Notes: generated by a model not told the origin, from the letters alone. Shown: positions 36,010 to 49,015, counted from the first letter of the stretch. The stretch is DNA of 64,000 nucleotides from Berberis thunbergii (GCA_003290165.1 QNQO01000527.1:248001-312000); one strand, 5' to 3'. Translations and numbers: made by a program.

Positions 36010-36500
36010 ACTCTGATGCTTAAGTTAGGTAACAGTGCAAGGAAGAATGAAGATTAAATGTAATTAGCAATGTGTACACATACATTTCTTCTTCCCTTTT
36101 CTCACATTAAGTTGCGAGTGTTCCCTTCACAACTGTCTCTGCTATCAAGGGCGTGATGGAGGGAGAATATATAACTCAAAATCTTTTTTGTGCATGACTG
36201 AGTCTTCTGGACACTTGGCTCTGTTTAGGACCCAATTCTTGTTGGGTTAGGAGTTGATTTGTGCGAGTGGGTTTCAGGCTTATGACAGCTCAGAAATTTG
36301 TGTTTGAGCCTTATTGTCTTCGGACAAACCCCAAGACCCGTGCCACTATGGCTGGTGTCTCTTGGGTTGGAGTGCTTGTCTTACGAGCTGAATAGTAGTT
36401 TAAGAATGGGTCTGCTTGGGACTGTGTTGAAGCCTCTCCGGTGTTTTGATTGACCTATTCCATGAGTATGGTTATGATCAGGTGATTGTTTGATGTTTCA
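36010..36500 (-). repeat. Partial 3' LTR of the Tat-type element
   Basis: It aligns with 41620-42111 and 46830-47313 (landmarks ctctgatgcttaag, atcaagggcgtgat, tttgtgcgagtgggt, gatcaggtga). On the minus strand it is preceded by tggggagagtaacaga, a plausible polypurine tract. Confidence 0.75.
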
Positions 36501-37699
36501 TCTGTTACTCTCCCCAGTTAATGGGACTATGTGTTGTTCCATTAATTCAATTAATGGGGACCGACATAGTTGTAATCGAAACTGTCGGCCCTTCATTCCC
36601 CACGTAGCATTTAATGCCTATGCGACTGTTTGGTAACCACCTTCCATGAGCATTGTGCCTATATAACTTAGTTTTGATAGGGTCATGTGATTCCATATGT
36701 TTCACAGATTTTGTTTCTCAAATGCAATCTTTTGGAAATTATTCTTCTGTTTTGATCTCTACATAATATGAAGAGAAGCATCCAATAGTGGAGTCTCTAA
36801 ATGTTTTGACATTTGCATCGATGAGCCTCAATAAGACCTGCTATTGGGGAAAATCACTCGGTTTGAGTATGCTTCCATTTGTTCCAAGTGGACTCCAAAT
36901 CTACTCATACATTGCGGAGAAGAAGTACGGAGTACTTTTTGGTCCCAAAATTTTCTTCCATTTTCTGGTGCTTCCACAACGTCTTTCGCCATCTTTGGGA
37001 GATAATTCTAGAAACCAACTTTGTGTGGTTGTTCCCACTACTTCTTCCTTATCTTTTCTCATGATGCTTCTTCCGGATCGTAGATTGATGGAGGAAAGTT
37101 CCAATATGTGTTCTAGCATATATTCGCCCCTACCTTGCTTTCCACCAAGCTCTATTTTTGTAGTGTGTAAACCTTTGAATTGATCAGTCGATCAAGCTTT
37201 GTAATAACTCTTTAATAAGTCAATAAATTTTTTTTTGACTTCGTTTTATTTTTTATGTATGCTCTGGGTGAATGTGAGTCATATTGGTTTTGTGGAACAA
37301 ATCTTAAACTGTCGAAAAAGCCACATCTGTCTAAGTAGATAGGACCCCGTGATGTAAGACAGTTCAACTCTGAGTAGGAATTAGGTTGGCCCACTCCAAA
37401 AAGGAATGCATGTAGTTTTGATCCCACTTGCGTAGTTCCCTTAACAAAATAAAGTGGTTTGCCAATGGAGGTGAAATCACTCAAGAGTGATCTTCGTATG
37501 AGTGGGTTGTGCCTCACGGTTTGGTTGCTTCTTGAGTACGTGTCGGTCTGTAAGTACTCCCACTTAATTATGTGTAGAACTAAAATGATAGAGAAATCGT
37601 TTTGATCTGGTAGGACTAATTTTCAAACCACAATTTGACTCACCTCTTAGGTGGTTCTTGGTGGTCGAGGCGTTGCCAAGGTCCATGTGGATTGGAACA
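36501..37699. other. 3' internal region of the Tat-type element, with a conserved peptide-coding fragment
   Basis: A plus-strand segment at 36788-36850 encodes SLNVLTFASMSLNKTCYW, related to the peptide on the minus strand at 25343-25134. A TATA-like cctatataac lies at 36659. No pol domain is visible here. Confidence 0.4.
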
Positions 37700-38098
37700 A
37701 TTAGATGTGGTGAGTCGCCCGTGGACTAAACTTGCCGGCTTGTGATGAACTATTTGTGGACTTGGTTCGGTCCGCATGTGGGTTGCCTTGGTTCTAGAGG
37801 CGGACTAGGTCACTTATGAGGAAAGTTGTCAGCATCCTGAATAGAAGTAGGCTCAGCTGATGCACACCATTATGGCCCTTGTAATCGGATTAGGTTATCT
37901 TGGGGCGGTGAGTCGTTCATGGACTGAACTTGCCCGCATGTAGTGAATTGTCCGCGGACTTGGTTTGGTTCGCATGTGTGTCGCCTTGGTTCCTGAGGCG
38001 GATTAGGTCACTGATGCGACAAAATATCGACATCCTGAATAAGACTAGGTTTGATTGATGTGCGCCATTATGGTGCACTTAGTTGGACCATGTTATCT
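37700..38098. repeat. Two tandem units of about 199 bp
   Basis: The segment ggtgagtcg(c/t)(c/t)c(g/a)tgg starts each unit at about 37708 and 37907. Both then run through cttgcc, gcgga(c/t)taggtcact and the catcctgaata segments. They sit downstream of pol, the usual place for tandem repeats in Tat elements. Confidence 0.85.
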
Positions 38099-38101
38099 GC
38101 C

Positions 38102-40764
38102 TCATCGAAAGTTTTTTGATGTAGTAGACATATTTTTTTTCCCTTTCTTCTCTCGAATCAGATATGAGCTGACAGCATGCTCCAAGACCGGGAAGTATAG
38201 GTAGAACGTATACCAGGAGTAGGTCTCGAGATAAGCCCATTGTTTACCATGTACGCCTTTGAATCTTGTCGGAATTTTTTGTCCCCCTTTTAGAAACTTG
38301 AAGAAAGGGAGGCATCTATTTGAGGATTTGGAGATGAACTTGTTCAGGGCAAACACCCTCCAAGTTAGACTCTAAACCTCTTTCATGATCGCGGGTGGTC
38401 TCGTGATGAAAAGAGCCTGAATCTACTTTGGATCCGTCTCTATTCCCTTTCGGTTGACTATGTAGCTAAGGAATTTCCCTGATTGTATTCCAAAGGTGCA
38501 TTTTTGTGAGTTGAGCTTGATTTGGTACTTTCGAAGTTGGTAGAACTCTCCTTAGATGTCTGCCGAGTGAGCGAGAATGTGGAGGCTTTTACCAGCATGT
38601 CATTGATGTAGACTTCCATGGTCTTTTCAATTTGTCTGTTGAACATCTGATTTACCTTATGCTGGCATGTTTCCCCCTCATTTTTTAGTCCGAACGGCAT
38701 TGTCGGTAGTAGTATGTGCCCCTGTCCATTATGAAGGACATTTTCTCTTGATCCGGTGAGTGCATACTCATCTGATTGTAGCCAGAATATGCGCCCATGA
38801 AGGTGAGTAAGTTGTGTCAGGACACCCTGCCTACGATCTAGTCTATCCAGAGCAATGGAAAGTTGTCCTCTGGGCAGACTTTGTTAAGGTCCATGTAGTC
38901 CACGCAGACCCTCCATTTCACATTTCTTTTTCTTACCAGGATCTCGTTTGCCAACCAATCTAGTTAGCGAGACTATTTTATCATGTCGGTGCTTAAAAGT
39001 CTTTGGACTTCTTCATTAATGGCATGGTTGCGCTCGACCACCACCAACTTCCTTTTCTATCTAACAAGCTTCAAGTCAAGATTGATTGCAAGTCGGTGAG
39101 TGATTACTGAGGGGTCGATTCCCACCATGTCTTTCATTGTCCAGGCAAATACATCATGGATATCCTTTAAGAGTGCAAGTAGTTGATCTGCTTGCACTTT
39201 GTTAAGGTTAGAATCTATATGGACTTCTTTCGTATTAGTTGGGCTATCCAAGTATATGGGGATGGCCTCTTCTTTTGGTTGCCCAACATTTGACCACCCT
39301 TTTGGGCTGGGTGGAGGTTCAACATCCGAAGGCCGAGGTGGGTCCTCCCTATCAACATTTGGGGTTTTCTCATCAAAATCCTTATACTCGGGTCGTTGCG
39401 CTCCATTTTCCAATTGTCTGGTCATGGTGTAGTGACATTCTAGAGCAATTGTATGGTCTGGTCCTCTCTAATCGTCCTTACTTCACTGTCAAAAAGGTAT
39501 TTGAGGCACTGGTGTTCGGTGAAGACTACTGACTCCATGTGGTGTAAACAAGGTCGGCCCAAGGCCCAAGATTATGTTGTATTGGGAGCAGGCGACTACG
39601 ACCGAGAAGTCTGTCATCGAGATCCTTTGTAGGGCTGGCTGACCTACGACTATCGGCAGCGTAACCGTTCTGACCGGGGTAGCAGCTTTACCTATTGAAG
39701 CCAAACATGGCTTGATTTTTAGGTGTCAACTTTCATTCCGTTAGTTGCATTTTTTGGAATGTGTCTAGGAACAATACATTGGCGGAACTACCTGTGTCTT
39801 CCAGCAATCTCTTAACTTCCCAATTTGCTATCCCTACTAAGATGCCTAGGGTATCATTGTGGGAGAAGCAGACTCCCTTTATGTCCTGTTCCGTGAATGT
39901 TAAGCTCAAGACTCTTGTTTCTTTTCATATGTTCTGGATGAGATGATCTCAATAGTGCAATCTAACTCGCAGTTCTTGTACCAATATCTTTAATGAACAA
40001 TTCGAGTATTTTCTCTTTTCGGTTGCCCCATGAAGCTCACATACGGCATCGAGAATCACGTCTATGGTTTCCTGTACTGTTCTTTCACCTTGGGGTTGTA
40101 TAACCCTTAAGCTGGGTGAACTTTTTCACTCGTCCTCTCTAGATCTAGTATTGAATTTTAACTCTGAGGCTTTTGCAATATTTGGTATCGTGGCCTGTCT
40201 CCTTGTGATAAAAATAGTGTTTGTCTTATGACATTTTGAAGGATCCCACTTGAGTTTCGATAGCCACGTGATGTCTTCCCATTTTTTCGTGGTGGATAAA
40301 ATATCGGATAGTCTAGAGTTGAGTGGAGTGTAATAGGAGTACCTGGAACCTCTGGCTTTTTATAGCTTTGCTTGGCTGAACCCACCTTGGTTTTCACTGT
40401 GTTATCACTTAGAGTTATCTCCCATTTCATCATTGTAGTGTTTTTCCTCACATTTCCCCTTCATAGACTGCATTATTTCCTCTAGGGTGATGTATTTTTG
40501 GGCATTTTTTAACAGATCGCCGTATCCACTAGGGGTTTCAAGGTGAGAAAGTTGTAAAACTGACAGGCTAAAAGTGAAAGCGGTGACCGACATGTCATTG
40601 TTGCAACTGTTGATCAAAATCATCTCATCGTTAAAACGAGTGACATACTTCCTGAGGGTTTCGCTGTGCTCCAGGTTGAAGCTCAACAGATACTGGGGCC
40701 CTTTTTTTATCTGTTGGCTCTCAATGAATCTGGTGATGAATGCCTTCGCCAGGACTTGGAACAA
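38102..40764 (-). pseudogene. Tat-type gag-protease-RT with truncated RNase H
   Basis: Reading down the minus strand: gag at 40764-40405 (FITRFIESQQIKKGPQYLLS; SETLRKYVTRFNDEM), protease tail at 39630-39560 (DFSVVVACSQYNIILG), a linker and RT entry at 39425-39057 (LLALLKDIHDVFAWTMKDMV; ITHRLAINLDLK), RT core with WRVCVDYMDLNKVCPEDNF near 38900 and MPFGLKNEGETCQHKVNQMF...MEVYINDMLVK at 38700-38580. The RT active site is YIND where the family has YVDD, so one catalytic Asp is lost. A connection and RNase H start follow (ALNKFISKSSNRCLPFFKFL; YLIREKKGKKN). Frameshifts and stops separate the pieces. Confidence 0.85.
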
Positions 40765-41513
40765 ATAGATAGATTTTGGCTGGAAACTGAAAAATCAGGT
40801 CAAAGCAACCTTGTTCAGGCTGGTGGGAAAAGTTTTGCACATGATGGCTTCTGAACTTTTTTAAGTGCCATCACATGATGGTAATGACGCAAATGATCTG
40901 TTGGATATGATGTTCCATCATAGAACTCGAACTTTTTGGGAACAAATTTCTTCTAAAAAGGGGCACTCATGATCTCTTTCGAGAATGGAGGGACAATGAG
41001 ATCATACAGGACATCAGGATTGCCGCCCCTAGTCAAAGCGAGTTCTTGTTTGTGGTCTTGTCTATCTTTGAGGCATGGTCCCAATGATCCTCATTATCTC
41101 CTAGGCTTCCCTCTCGGCAAGTTTTTTGCTCATTTACGGAGAGGTTTTAACCTTCCTGGCCAAGCTCTCATGCGTCCTCTTGGGTCTAAGACCTTCCCGA
41201 ATTTTTGCCATATCCAATTGTTGTTGTCGATTTGAGTGAGCCTTTCTACCACCCATGCTAGGTGATCCATTTGGAGTAGGATCTGACTTAAGCGGGGGTC
41301 AGCATTGGTAGACTCAGTGGCTAGGCTGTGCGACTATTCAGCTTCCTCAATTGGATCGATTTGGCCCTATGGTTGGGCTTCCCTAGCGAGAGCATTATCT
41401 GGCTCAGCATTGTCATTTAGTGTTCGAGATCTGGTGTTAGTGATCAAGTCTCGATGCTCCGTGTAGCTACAAAGAACTTTATATGTTCATTTAAAAAAAA
41501 ACTTGTTCTTCTT

Positions 41514-41532
41514 CCCACAGATGGCGCTAAAC
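41514..41532 (-). other. Primer-binding site of the Tat-type element
   Basis: On the minus strand the sequence after the LTR reads gtttagcgccatctgtggg, close to the tggcgccgtctgtggga-type PBS frequent in Tat elements. The copy at 46717-46735 reads gtttggcgctgtctgtggg. Confidence 0.75.
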
Positions 41533-42111
41533 TGATGCGTCCAAATCAGTAATTAATGATCTCGAGCCTGTCAAATGAACAATGGTGAGCCAGGGACCAC
41601 TGTTGTGGTGGTCGAGGGCACTCTGATGCTTAAGTCAAGTAACGGTAAAGAAGAATAAAAACTAGATGTAATTAACAATGTGTATGCGTATATTTCTTCT
41701 TCCATTTTCTCACTTTAAGTAGCAAGTGTTCCCTCTACAATTGTCCCTGTTATCAAGGGCGTGATTAAGGGAGAAGATCTCTCATAAAATCTTTCATTTG
41801 CATGACTGGGTGTCTTCAGCACTTAACTCTATTTAGGACCCAATGCTTGATTGGGCTAAGAGTTGATTTGTGCGAGTGGGTCTCAGGCCTATGATAGCTC
41901 AGAGTTTGTGTTCAGGCCTTATTGTCCTATGTCAAGCCCCAAGACTCGTACCACTTGGGCTGGTGTGACTTGGGCTTGGACGCCTGACTTACAGGCTGGG
42001 CAACAGTTTAAGAATGGGTCATCTTGGGAGCATGTTGAAGCCTTTTTTGTATTTGGGTTGACCCATGCCATGTGTACTGCTTTGATCAGGTGACTGTTCG
42101 ATGTCTTGTCA
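41533..42111 (-). repeat. 5' LTR of the Tat-type element (579 bp)
   Basis: In plus coordinates it starts tgatgcgtccaaatc at the PBS side and ends gatgtcttgtca. It has aligned copies at 46736-47313 (duplication) and 36010-36500 (3' LTR). Confidence 0.85.
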
Positions 42112-42722
42112 TTACCAATAAAAAAACGTTATTGACCCATGAAACAACTTTTTTGAAAAATGATTTTATCAAAATGGAACTTCAAGCTATCCTCTTCCAT
42201 CAAATCTTACAAACGTTGAAACAATTGTCCTATACTACCCTGAGGCGTAGAAATAGATCAGATTTGTGAAAATTTCAAGTTCAATTGTAAAGAACAAATC
42301 AATAACAATAGAAAACCAGGCAGCATACCATAAGAATACCCGGTAGTGTCAATGGGTAAGCTTGTGAAGACCCAGAGTCTTTAGCACCATCCGCCACATC
42401 ACCAGCATTCCTATACATTAAAATTTTGTGGCGCTCATAGTATTCATTGGTTTCTCTACAAATACACTAGCTATATTGACAACAAACTCAGATCAGAATC
42501 TTCAGATATGAAAAATAAGGATATAGAGGAAACACAATATCTTTAACTAACCTTGAATTGCAGAGTACTGCTGATGACAAGTGCCTGGAAAAAACAAAAA
42601 ATAAATAGATCAATGTCAAGACATTTCAAACTACTCTTAATTTCACAAACAATTCATGCTTGATCTAAAAAGAGAGACCTTACGCTTCCAGATCCTGACT
42701 GATCAGCAGTCATCTATAAAGA
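42112..42722 (-). pseudogene. EAF1B: EAF1-type chromatin protein fragment, copy 1
   Basis: EAF1 is the scaffold of the plant NuA4 histone acetyltransferase complex. Minus-strand exon pieces, with intron-like gaps between: a ten-residue exon MTADQSGSGS near 42714-42685 (tentative); ALVISSTLQFK at 42584-42552, an internally deleted version of the copy 2 exon; YERHKILMYRNAG...KDSGSSQAYPLTLPGIL ending at 42329; and QLFQRL*DLMEEDSLKFHF at 42240-42150. These match successive exons around the SANT-proximal part of plant EAF1. Stops are present, and the last exon is cut by the Tat element at 42111. It is a relic with introns, so it derives from genomic DNA rather than from processed mRNA. Confidence 0.8.
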
Positions 42723-43291
42723 TTATAAATGCCAAAGTTTAGGAGATATCTCATACAAAAAGGAGAAAAAAGAAGCATTGAATTACTTTATGCTTCGACT
42801 TTTGTGGTAATTTGTGACAAGCCATCAAAAACACATTGAAGTCATTCTCTCAAACACAGAAATCAAAGCTAGGCAAGACTTAGCACCAAATACAGATTAA
42901 GGATAAACAATATATAAATGAATAATATATTGAAAATGACTTTTAAGGCCTACTTTTTTACAAATAGACTATTTAGATATCGTAGTTGATGTCGTGGCTA
43001 ATTTTTGTCTACTTTTATACTTTTATGACCAACTAAGACTCTTTTATTAACTCAGGTTAACCCATACAGTTATAAGGCATATTTACCCTCCTCAACAAAT
43101 AGAAACATATTTTATACTTTTATGACCGATAAGGACTATTTTATTTATTATTATAATTATGACCAACCAATTACTGGTTGGGTTAGGCTATATATGTTGA
43201 TGATTTTTTACCTATTATTTCTACAAGCACTCTCTAAAACATATTTAATGGAGCCAGAGTATCACATTGTTCTTATTATTTATTTATTTAG

Positions 43292-43293
<2 letters not shown>

Positions 43294-43380
<87 letters not shown>

Positions 43381-43384
43381 ATTA
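43294..43384 (+). repeat. (ATT)n microsatellite, left arm
   Basis: About 30 perfect units. It is the inverted counterpart of the tract at 43977-44152. Confidence 0.97.
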
Positions 43385-43974
43385 TGTGCTTGGGGAGGAG
43401 GGATGATTTCAATTCTAAATAGAGAATAGTCCTTACCTCTTAACTCGCTCATTAATAGCCTCAAAACTTAAACTGTCAAATTTTTTGAAATACAAAGTCA
43501 TCAGTTTGCTATTCTGTGTTGCCAACCGCATGATTTCAATAATCATTGAATCTGTTTGGGTTAGGCTATATAAGTTGGTGATTTTCGTCAATTTAGACTT
43601 TTCAGAACACATTTAATATACCAGAAATACCACAAACTTGTTTTATTTATTATTATTATTCTATTTTTTTTGTAGCATGATTTCAGCTATAAAAAGATTA
43701 CATTGTTTACCTCTTAACGCAGATCGTCAATAGCCACAAAACTTGAATTGTAAAAAAACATAATAAGAAAATTAGTGTATATGAATAATATTTAAGTTTT
43801 TTTTAATTTCTTATAAAGATTATTATTTGTGAAACACAAAAGAGATTAAGCTATCTATTATTGGGGATACATCAAAACAACCAAAATCGTTTCAACAAAT
43901 GACATGTGAAGTTGAAGAGGTTATCGAGAACAAAAAAAAGCTAAGATTGATCATTGTAGTGAGCTATAGCAAGC

Positions 43975-44186
<212 letters not shown>

Positions 44187-44654
44187 GAACATTGTGATAC
44201 TTCTGGCTACATTAGATATGTTTTAGAGAGTGCTTGTAAAAATAATAGGCCGAAAATCATCAACATATAATTAATAAAATAGTCCTTGTTAGTCATAAAA
44301 GTATAAAAGTAGGTTTCTGTTTGTTGAGGAGGGTAAAGATGTCTTGTAACTTTATGGGTTAACCTGAGTTAATAAAAAAGTCTTTTTAGCCATAAAAGTA
44401 TAAAAGTAGGCACAAATTATCCATTACATCAACTACGGTATCTAAATGGACTATTTTGTGAAAAAATAGGCCTTAAAAGTCATTTAGCGAATAATATGTC
44501 TATGGTCAACCTGATATCTTAAACATACAATCTTTCATTCTCTTTAGAAAGATGGGAAAGAGGTGGCAGCTTTGTAGGCAACACCATGTCAACACAAAAA
44601 TTGTCAATGGTTCATTAATGATGCACGATATTGTATAGAATGAAAGGCAGGAAT

Positions 44655-45335
44655 AAAACTAACTTGCCTCTAGATATAGTTTTCTTTCCTCAATATAAAC
44701 TTGATGTCCCCCACAGCGTCAAAAGCTAATTGAAAAGTTTGAAAAGTGCAAATGTTGGTACATGTGAAAATCTAATTAAAAGAACTTATTATCAATTTGG
44801 TACTTGTGCACCTTTGCACATGAGCCTAAAACTCTACAAATTAGGGTTTTGATGGTTGGATGGTGGTGGTGGTGGTGGCGGGAGGTGGCCCGATGGCGTA
44901 GACCTAACCTCATAAGGGGTCAGTGTGATTGTGGTCGTCGATGATGGGTGGTGGTGACTGAATCGTGAAGAAGAATGACCAAATCTAGGGTTTGGGGTGA
45001 TAGTGGCGGCCAGAAATGGAGGTCGGAGGTGGCCCGTTGGCACGAACCTAACCTCATAAGGGGTCGGGTGGTGGTGGCCATCAGTGGTTGGTGATGGTAG
45101 TTGAATTAGGTAGAAGAGAGGAAGACGAGATGAGAAAAGGGAATTGAAAGTATTACCTTATGATCCTTGGAACGTGTTCCGCCTCCTACTGAGCCTAAGG
45201 AACCCGAATTTCCAATTTTGCATATCTTTTCGAGTTGAGTTGCATCCACTTCAGCGCCTTCTCATCAAGACTAGCTGCTTCTACTTCCATTGATGATGGT
45301 GGAGGAATTGAAATATCCTCTGATAACAACAAGCT
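44655..45335 (-). pseudogene. PRP8: PRP8 N-terminal exon fragment, copy 1
   Basis: PRP8 is the core protein of the spliceosome. On the minus strand the piece from about 45320 reads PPPSSMEVEAASLDEKALKW then MQLNSKRY. It continues, after frameshifts, to EHVPRIIR and a gtaata donor at about 45155. This matches the conserved EEKARKWMQLNSKRY...EHVRKIIRDHG start of PRP8. A second, badly decayed piece near 44725-44665 (GDIKFILRK) could be the next exon. A GGT-rich repeat region (44865-45080) lies between them in the presumed intron. Nothing of the large catalytic-core part is present. Confidence 0.82.
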
Positions 45336-45697
45336 CAATTGGAGTGAAAACTAAGAAATCACTCTTCCGTTGCTCCGTATCATCTCTTGAGGAAACCTAA
45401 ATCAGTTCTGGTTTTGCTAAAGAATGGGATTTTTGTTTTGGGGATACAGAGCGAAAGGGAGGGAAATATTTTAAAAGGGACTTCCTATTTATAAAGACAA
45501 AAAAATAGGTAACCATGACCAACACAAACTAGGAATTACAAATATTTCTTGTCAAACAAGGAAAAACTCAAACTCAACAACGTTTATCACGTGTCAAAAA
45601 TTTCAAATCCTAATACCAGTGCGTTTAATCCAACTCGACTCAGTTGACATGAATGGATACTTAGTGGGCAGGTAAATGACTTAATTATACTTATAAG

Positions 45698-45875
45698 TAG
45701 GGCTGGTAATGGTACCATATCATATCGGCTACATATAGATATGGAACTGAACCGTTAATTACCATATCCAAATTTAACAAATTGGATCTGGGATACAAAA
45801 TCATATCCCGAAATTGCTTTTATCGGTTCGAACTGGATGGGGTCTTGAGTCTAACCAGATCTATTGTTAGCCCTA
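45698..45875. mobile_element. hAT-type MITE in duplication copy 1 (178 bp)
   Basis: Termini tagggctggtaat and the complement of attgttagcccta, with a perfect 8-bp duplication cttataag (45690-45697, 45876-45883). The interior repeats catatc/gatatg motifs and has no coding capacity. It is also present in copy 2, so it predates the duplication. Confidence 0.88.
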
Positions 45876-46735
45876 CTTATAAGTTATAATTACTTAATTA
45901 CCAAGCGAATTTGAATCTAGTTATAAGATTTTTCTTTCTACCTTTAAAGATGGGATAAGACTTCCTTCCTTTCCTTATTTTTCTTTTCTTTTCTTTTGGC
46001 CCTTCCCTTAAAGAGCAGTTGATTTGTTAAACTGAAGAAATATTCACTGCTAACAAGGTCAATGATATAACTTTTATACAAAAATCATTTATTTTTGTTT
46101 CAATATCAAAGCTAAGTGCACGTTTTACATTTATGCGAATAGAATATGGATTTTGCTTTCATTTATTTGAAAGAGGGGCAGTCATGATTTCTTCTGAGAA
46201 TGGAGGGATGATGAGATCATAAAGGACATCAAGATCGCCGCCCCTAGTCGAAGCGGGTTCTTGGTCGTGGTCTTGTCTGTTTTCGAGGCATGGTCCCCAT
46301 GATCCTCATTTTCTCCTAGGCTCCCCTATCGGCAAGCTCTTTGCTCATTTTCTTTTTCCTGGATGCGATCTCGTGCATCCTCTCGGGTCTAAGGCCTTCC
46401 CGGATTTTGGTCGTCTCAAATTGTTGCTGTTGATTCGAATGAGCCTTTCTACCACCCATGCTAGGTGATCCATATGGAATAGGATCTGACTTATGTGGAG
46501 GTCAACATTGGCCGCCTTAGTAGCTAGGTCGTGTGACTATTCAACTTCCTTTATTGGATCAATTTGGCCCTGTGGTTGGGTTTCCCCTGCAAGAGCGTTG
46601 TCTGGCTTGGCACTGTCATTGAGTGTTCGAGATCTGGTGCTAGTGACCATGTCTCGATGCTCTACGTAGATAGAAAAAACTTTATATGTTTGTTTGAAAG
46701 AAAACTTGTTGTTCTTCCCACAGACAGCGCCAAAC

Positions 46736-47313
46736 TTATGCGTCCAAATCCGCCATTACTGATCTCAAGCTTGTCAAATGAACATCGGTGAGCTAGGGAC
46801 CACTGTTGTGGTGGTCGATGACACTTCGATGCTTAAGTTAAGTAACGGTAAAGAAGAATGAAAACTAGATGTAATTAGCAATGTATGTGTATCTTTCTTC
46901 TTACCTTTTCTCACCTTAAGTAGCAAGTGTTCCCTCCACAACTGTCCCTGCTATCGAGGGCGTGATAAATGGAGGAGATCTCTCCTAGAATCTTTCATGT
47001 GCATGACTGATTCTCTTCGGTACTTGGCTCTATTTAGGACCCAATGTTTGATTGGGCTAAGAGCTGATTTGTGCGAGTGGGTCTCGGGCCTATGACAAGT
47101 CAGAGATTTGTCTTCTGGCCTTATTGTCCTGTGTCAAGCCCCAATACCCGTACCACTTGGGCTAGTGTGACTTGGGCTTGGACGCCTGACTTACAGGCTG
47201 AACAAGAGTTTAAGAATGGGTCCTCTTGGGACTGTATTGAAGCCTTTTCTGTTTTTGAGTTGACCCATGCCATGTGTACGACTGTGATCGGGTGACCGTT
47301 CGATGTCTCGTCA
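46736..47313 (-). repeat. Duplicated Tat-type LTR
   Basis: Copy of 41533-42111 within the duplication, with a PBS-like sequence at 46717-46735 but only about 550 bp of adjoining internal sequence. It ends gatgtctcgtca at the EAF1 junction, as in copy 1. Confidence 0.85.
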
Positions 47314-47970
47314 TTACTAATAAAAAAACATTGACACATGAAACAATTTTTTTGAAAAATGATTTTCTCAAAATGGAACTTCAAGCTTCTTCTTCCATCG
47401 GAGCTTGCAAACGTTGAAACCATTGTCCTGCACTACCTTGATTGACGTTAGCGCGGAAACAGATTAGATTTGAGAAAATGTCAAGTTCAATTAATAAACA
47501 AATCAATAACAATAGAAAATCAGACATCATACCTTAAGAATACCAGGTAGTTGCGATGGGTAAGGTTGTGAAAACCCCGAGTCTTCAGCGCTATTTGCCC
47601 CATCATCAGCATTCATGTCCATTAAAATTTTGTGGCGCTCTTTGCATTATTTGGTTTCTCTATAAATATACTAGCTATATTGCCAGCAAACTCAGTTCAG
47701 AATCTTCAGATATGAAAAATAAGGATATTTAGGAAACACAATATCTTTTAATTGACCTTGAATTGCAGAGTATTGTTGATGGCATCACTTATGAGCTTCA
47801 ATTTGGACCCATATCACGTACAAGGATGACAAGTGCCTGGAAAAAACAAAAATAAACAAATCAACATCAAGACATTTCAAACTACTCTTAATTTCACAAA
47901 CAATTCAAACTTGATCTAAAAAAAGAGACCTTACGCTTCCAGATCCTGATTGGCCAGTAGTCATCTGTAA
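47314..47970 (-). pseudogene. EAF1B: EAF1-type chromatin protein fragment, copy 2
   Basis: It has the same exon pieces as copy 1 and is better preserved in places. The exon at 47838-47757 reads ALVILVRDMGPN, a one-base deletion at the following Trp, then KLISDAINNTLQFK. Next comes AKSATKF/MDMNADDGANSAEDSGFSQ...LPGILK at about 47640-47540, then SLKFHFEKIIFQKN at 47390-47340 before the LTR junction. A short exon MTTGQSGSGS lies near 47968-47939, flanked by ttacag and gtaagg. Comparing copies shows that copy 1 lost the middle of the ALV exon after duplication. Confidence 0.8.
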
Positions 47971-48319
47971 AGATTATAAATGCCCAAGTTTAGGAGATAT
48001 CTCATACTGAAATGAGGAAAAAAGAAGTATTGAATCACTTTCTACTTCGACTTTTGTGGTAATTTGTGACAAGCCATCAAAAACACGTTGAATTCATTAT
48101 CTCAAACACATAGAAATCAAAGCTAGGTAAGACTTAGAACCAAATATGGATTCAGGATAACCAATATACAGATGATAATATATGTCTATGGTCAATCTGA
48201 TATCTTAAATATACAATTGTTTTTCTCTTTAGGAAGATGGGAAAGAGGTGGTAGCTTTGTAGGCAACACCATGTCAGCACAAAAATTGTCAATGGTTCAT
48301 TGAGGCAGGAATAATACTC

Positions 48320-49015
48320 ACTTGCCTCTCAATGTAGTTTTCTTTTCCTCAATATAAACTTGATGTCCCCCAGGCGACAAAAGTTGCCTGAAAAGTTTGA
48401 AAAGCGCAAATGTTGGTACCTGTGACAACCTAATTAAAAGAAGAACCATAAAATAACTTATTATCAATTTGGTACTTGTGCACCTTGGCACATGAGCCTA
48501 AAACTTTGAAAATCAGGGTTTTGATGGTCGGGTGGTGGTGGGGGTGGGGGGGGGTGGGAGGTGGCCCGATGACGCAAACCTAACCTCGTAAGGGGTCAGG
48601 GCGGTTGTGGTTGTCGGTGGTGGGTGGTGATGGTTGAATTGTGAAGAAGAATGACCAAATCTAGGGTTTGGGGTGATAGTGGCGGCTAGAGATGCTGGGC
48701 GGAGGTGGCCCGTTGGCATGGACCTAACATCATAAGGTGTCGGGGTGGTAGTGGCCATCGGTGGTGGTAGCCGAATTAGGAAGAAGAGAGGAAGACGAGA
48801 TGAGAAAAGGGAATTGAAAGTATTACCTTATGATCTTTGGAATGCGTTCTAGAGGCATGTCCTCCTTCTAATAAGCCTCAACAAGCCCGAATTTCCACTT
48901 TTCATGTATCTCTTCGAGTTGAGTTGCATCCAATTCTGCGCCTTCTCATCAAGACCAGCTGCTTCTGCTTCCATTAATGGTGGTGGAGGAATTGAAATAT
49001 CCTTTGGTATCATCA
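48320..49015 (-). pseudogene. PRP8: PRP8 N-terminal exon fragment, copy 2
   Basis: From about 48995 down it reads ISIPPPPLMEAEAAGLDEKA then QNWMQLNSKRYMKS; in the shifted frame KFGLVEAY*KEDMPLERIPK and IIR at a gtaata donor. These follow the PRP8 order KARKWMQLNSKRY, KFGFVETQKEDMPPEHV, RKIIR. A decayed next-exon candidate lies near 48385-48330. It carries at least one stop and one frameshift. A GGT/GGC-rich repeat region (48525-48780), matching copy 1, separates the two. Confidence 0.84.

Larger units (their letters stand above)
36010..42111 (-). mobile_element. Tat-type Ty3/gypsy element, truncated and inactive
   Basis: In minus orientation: 5' LTR 42111-41533, PBS 41532-41514, gag, protease, RT and the start of RNase H down to 38102, a tandem-repeat region, then a partial 3' LTR at 36500-36010. 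Gag-pol sequence is of the Tat/Retand type. The rest of RNase H and all of integrase are missing. The 3' LTR lacks the 87 bases nearest its outer end, and no target duplication is found. It interrupts an EAF1 fragment at its 5' end. Confidence 0.8.
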
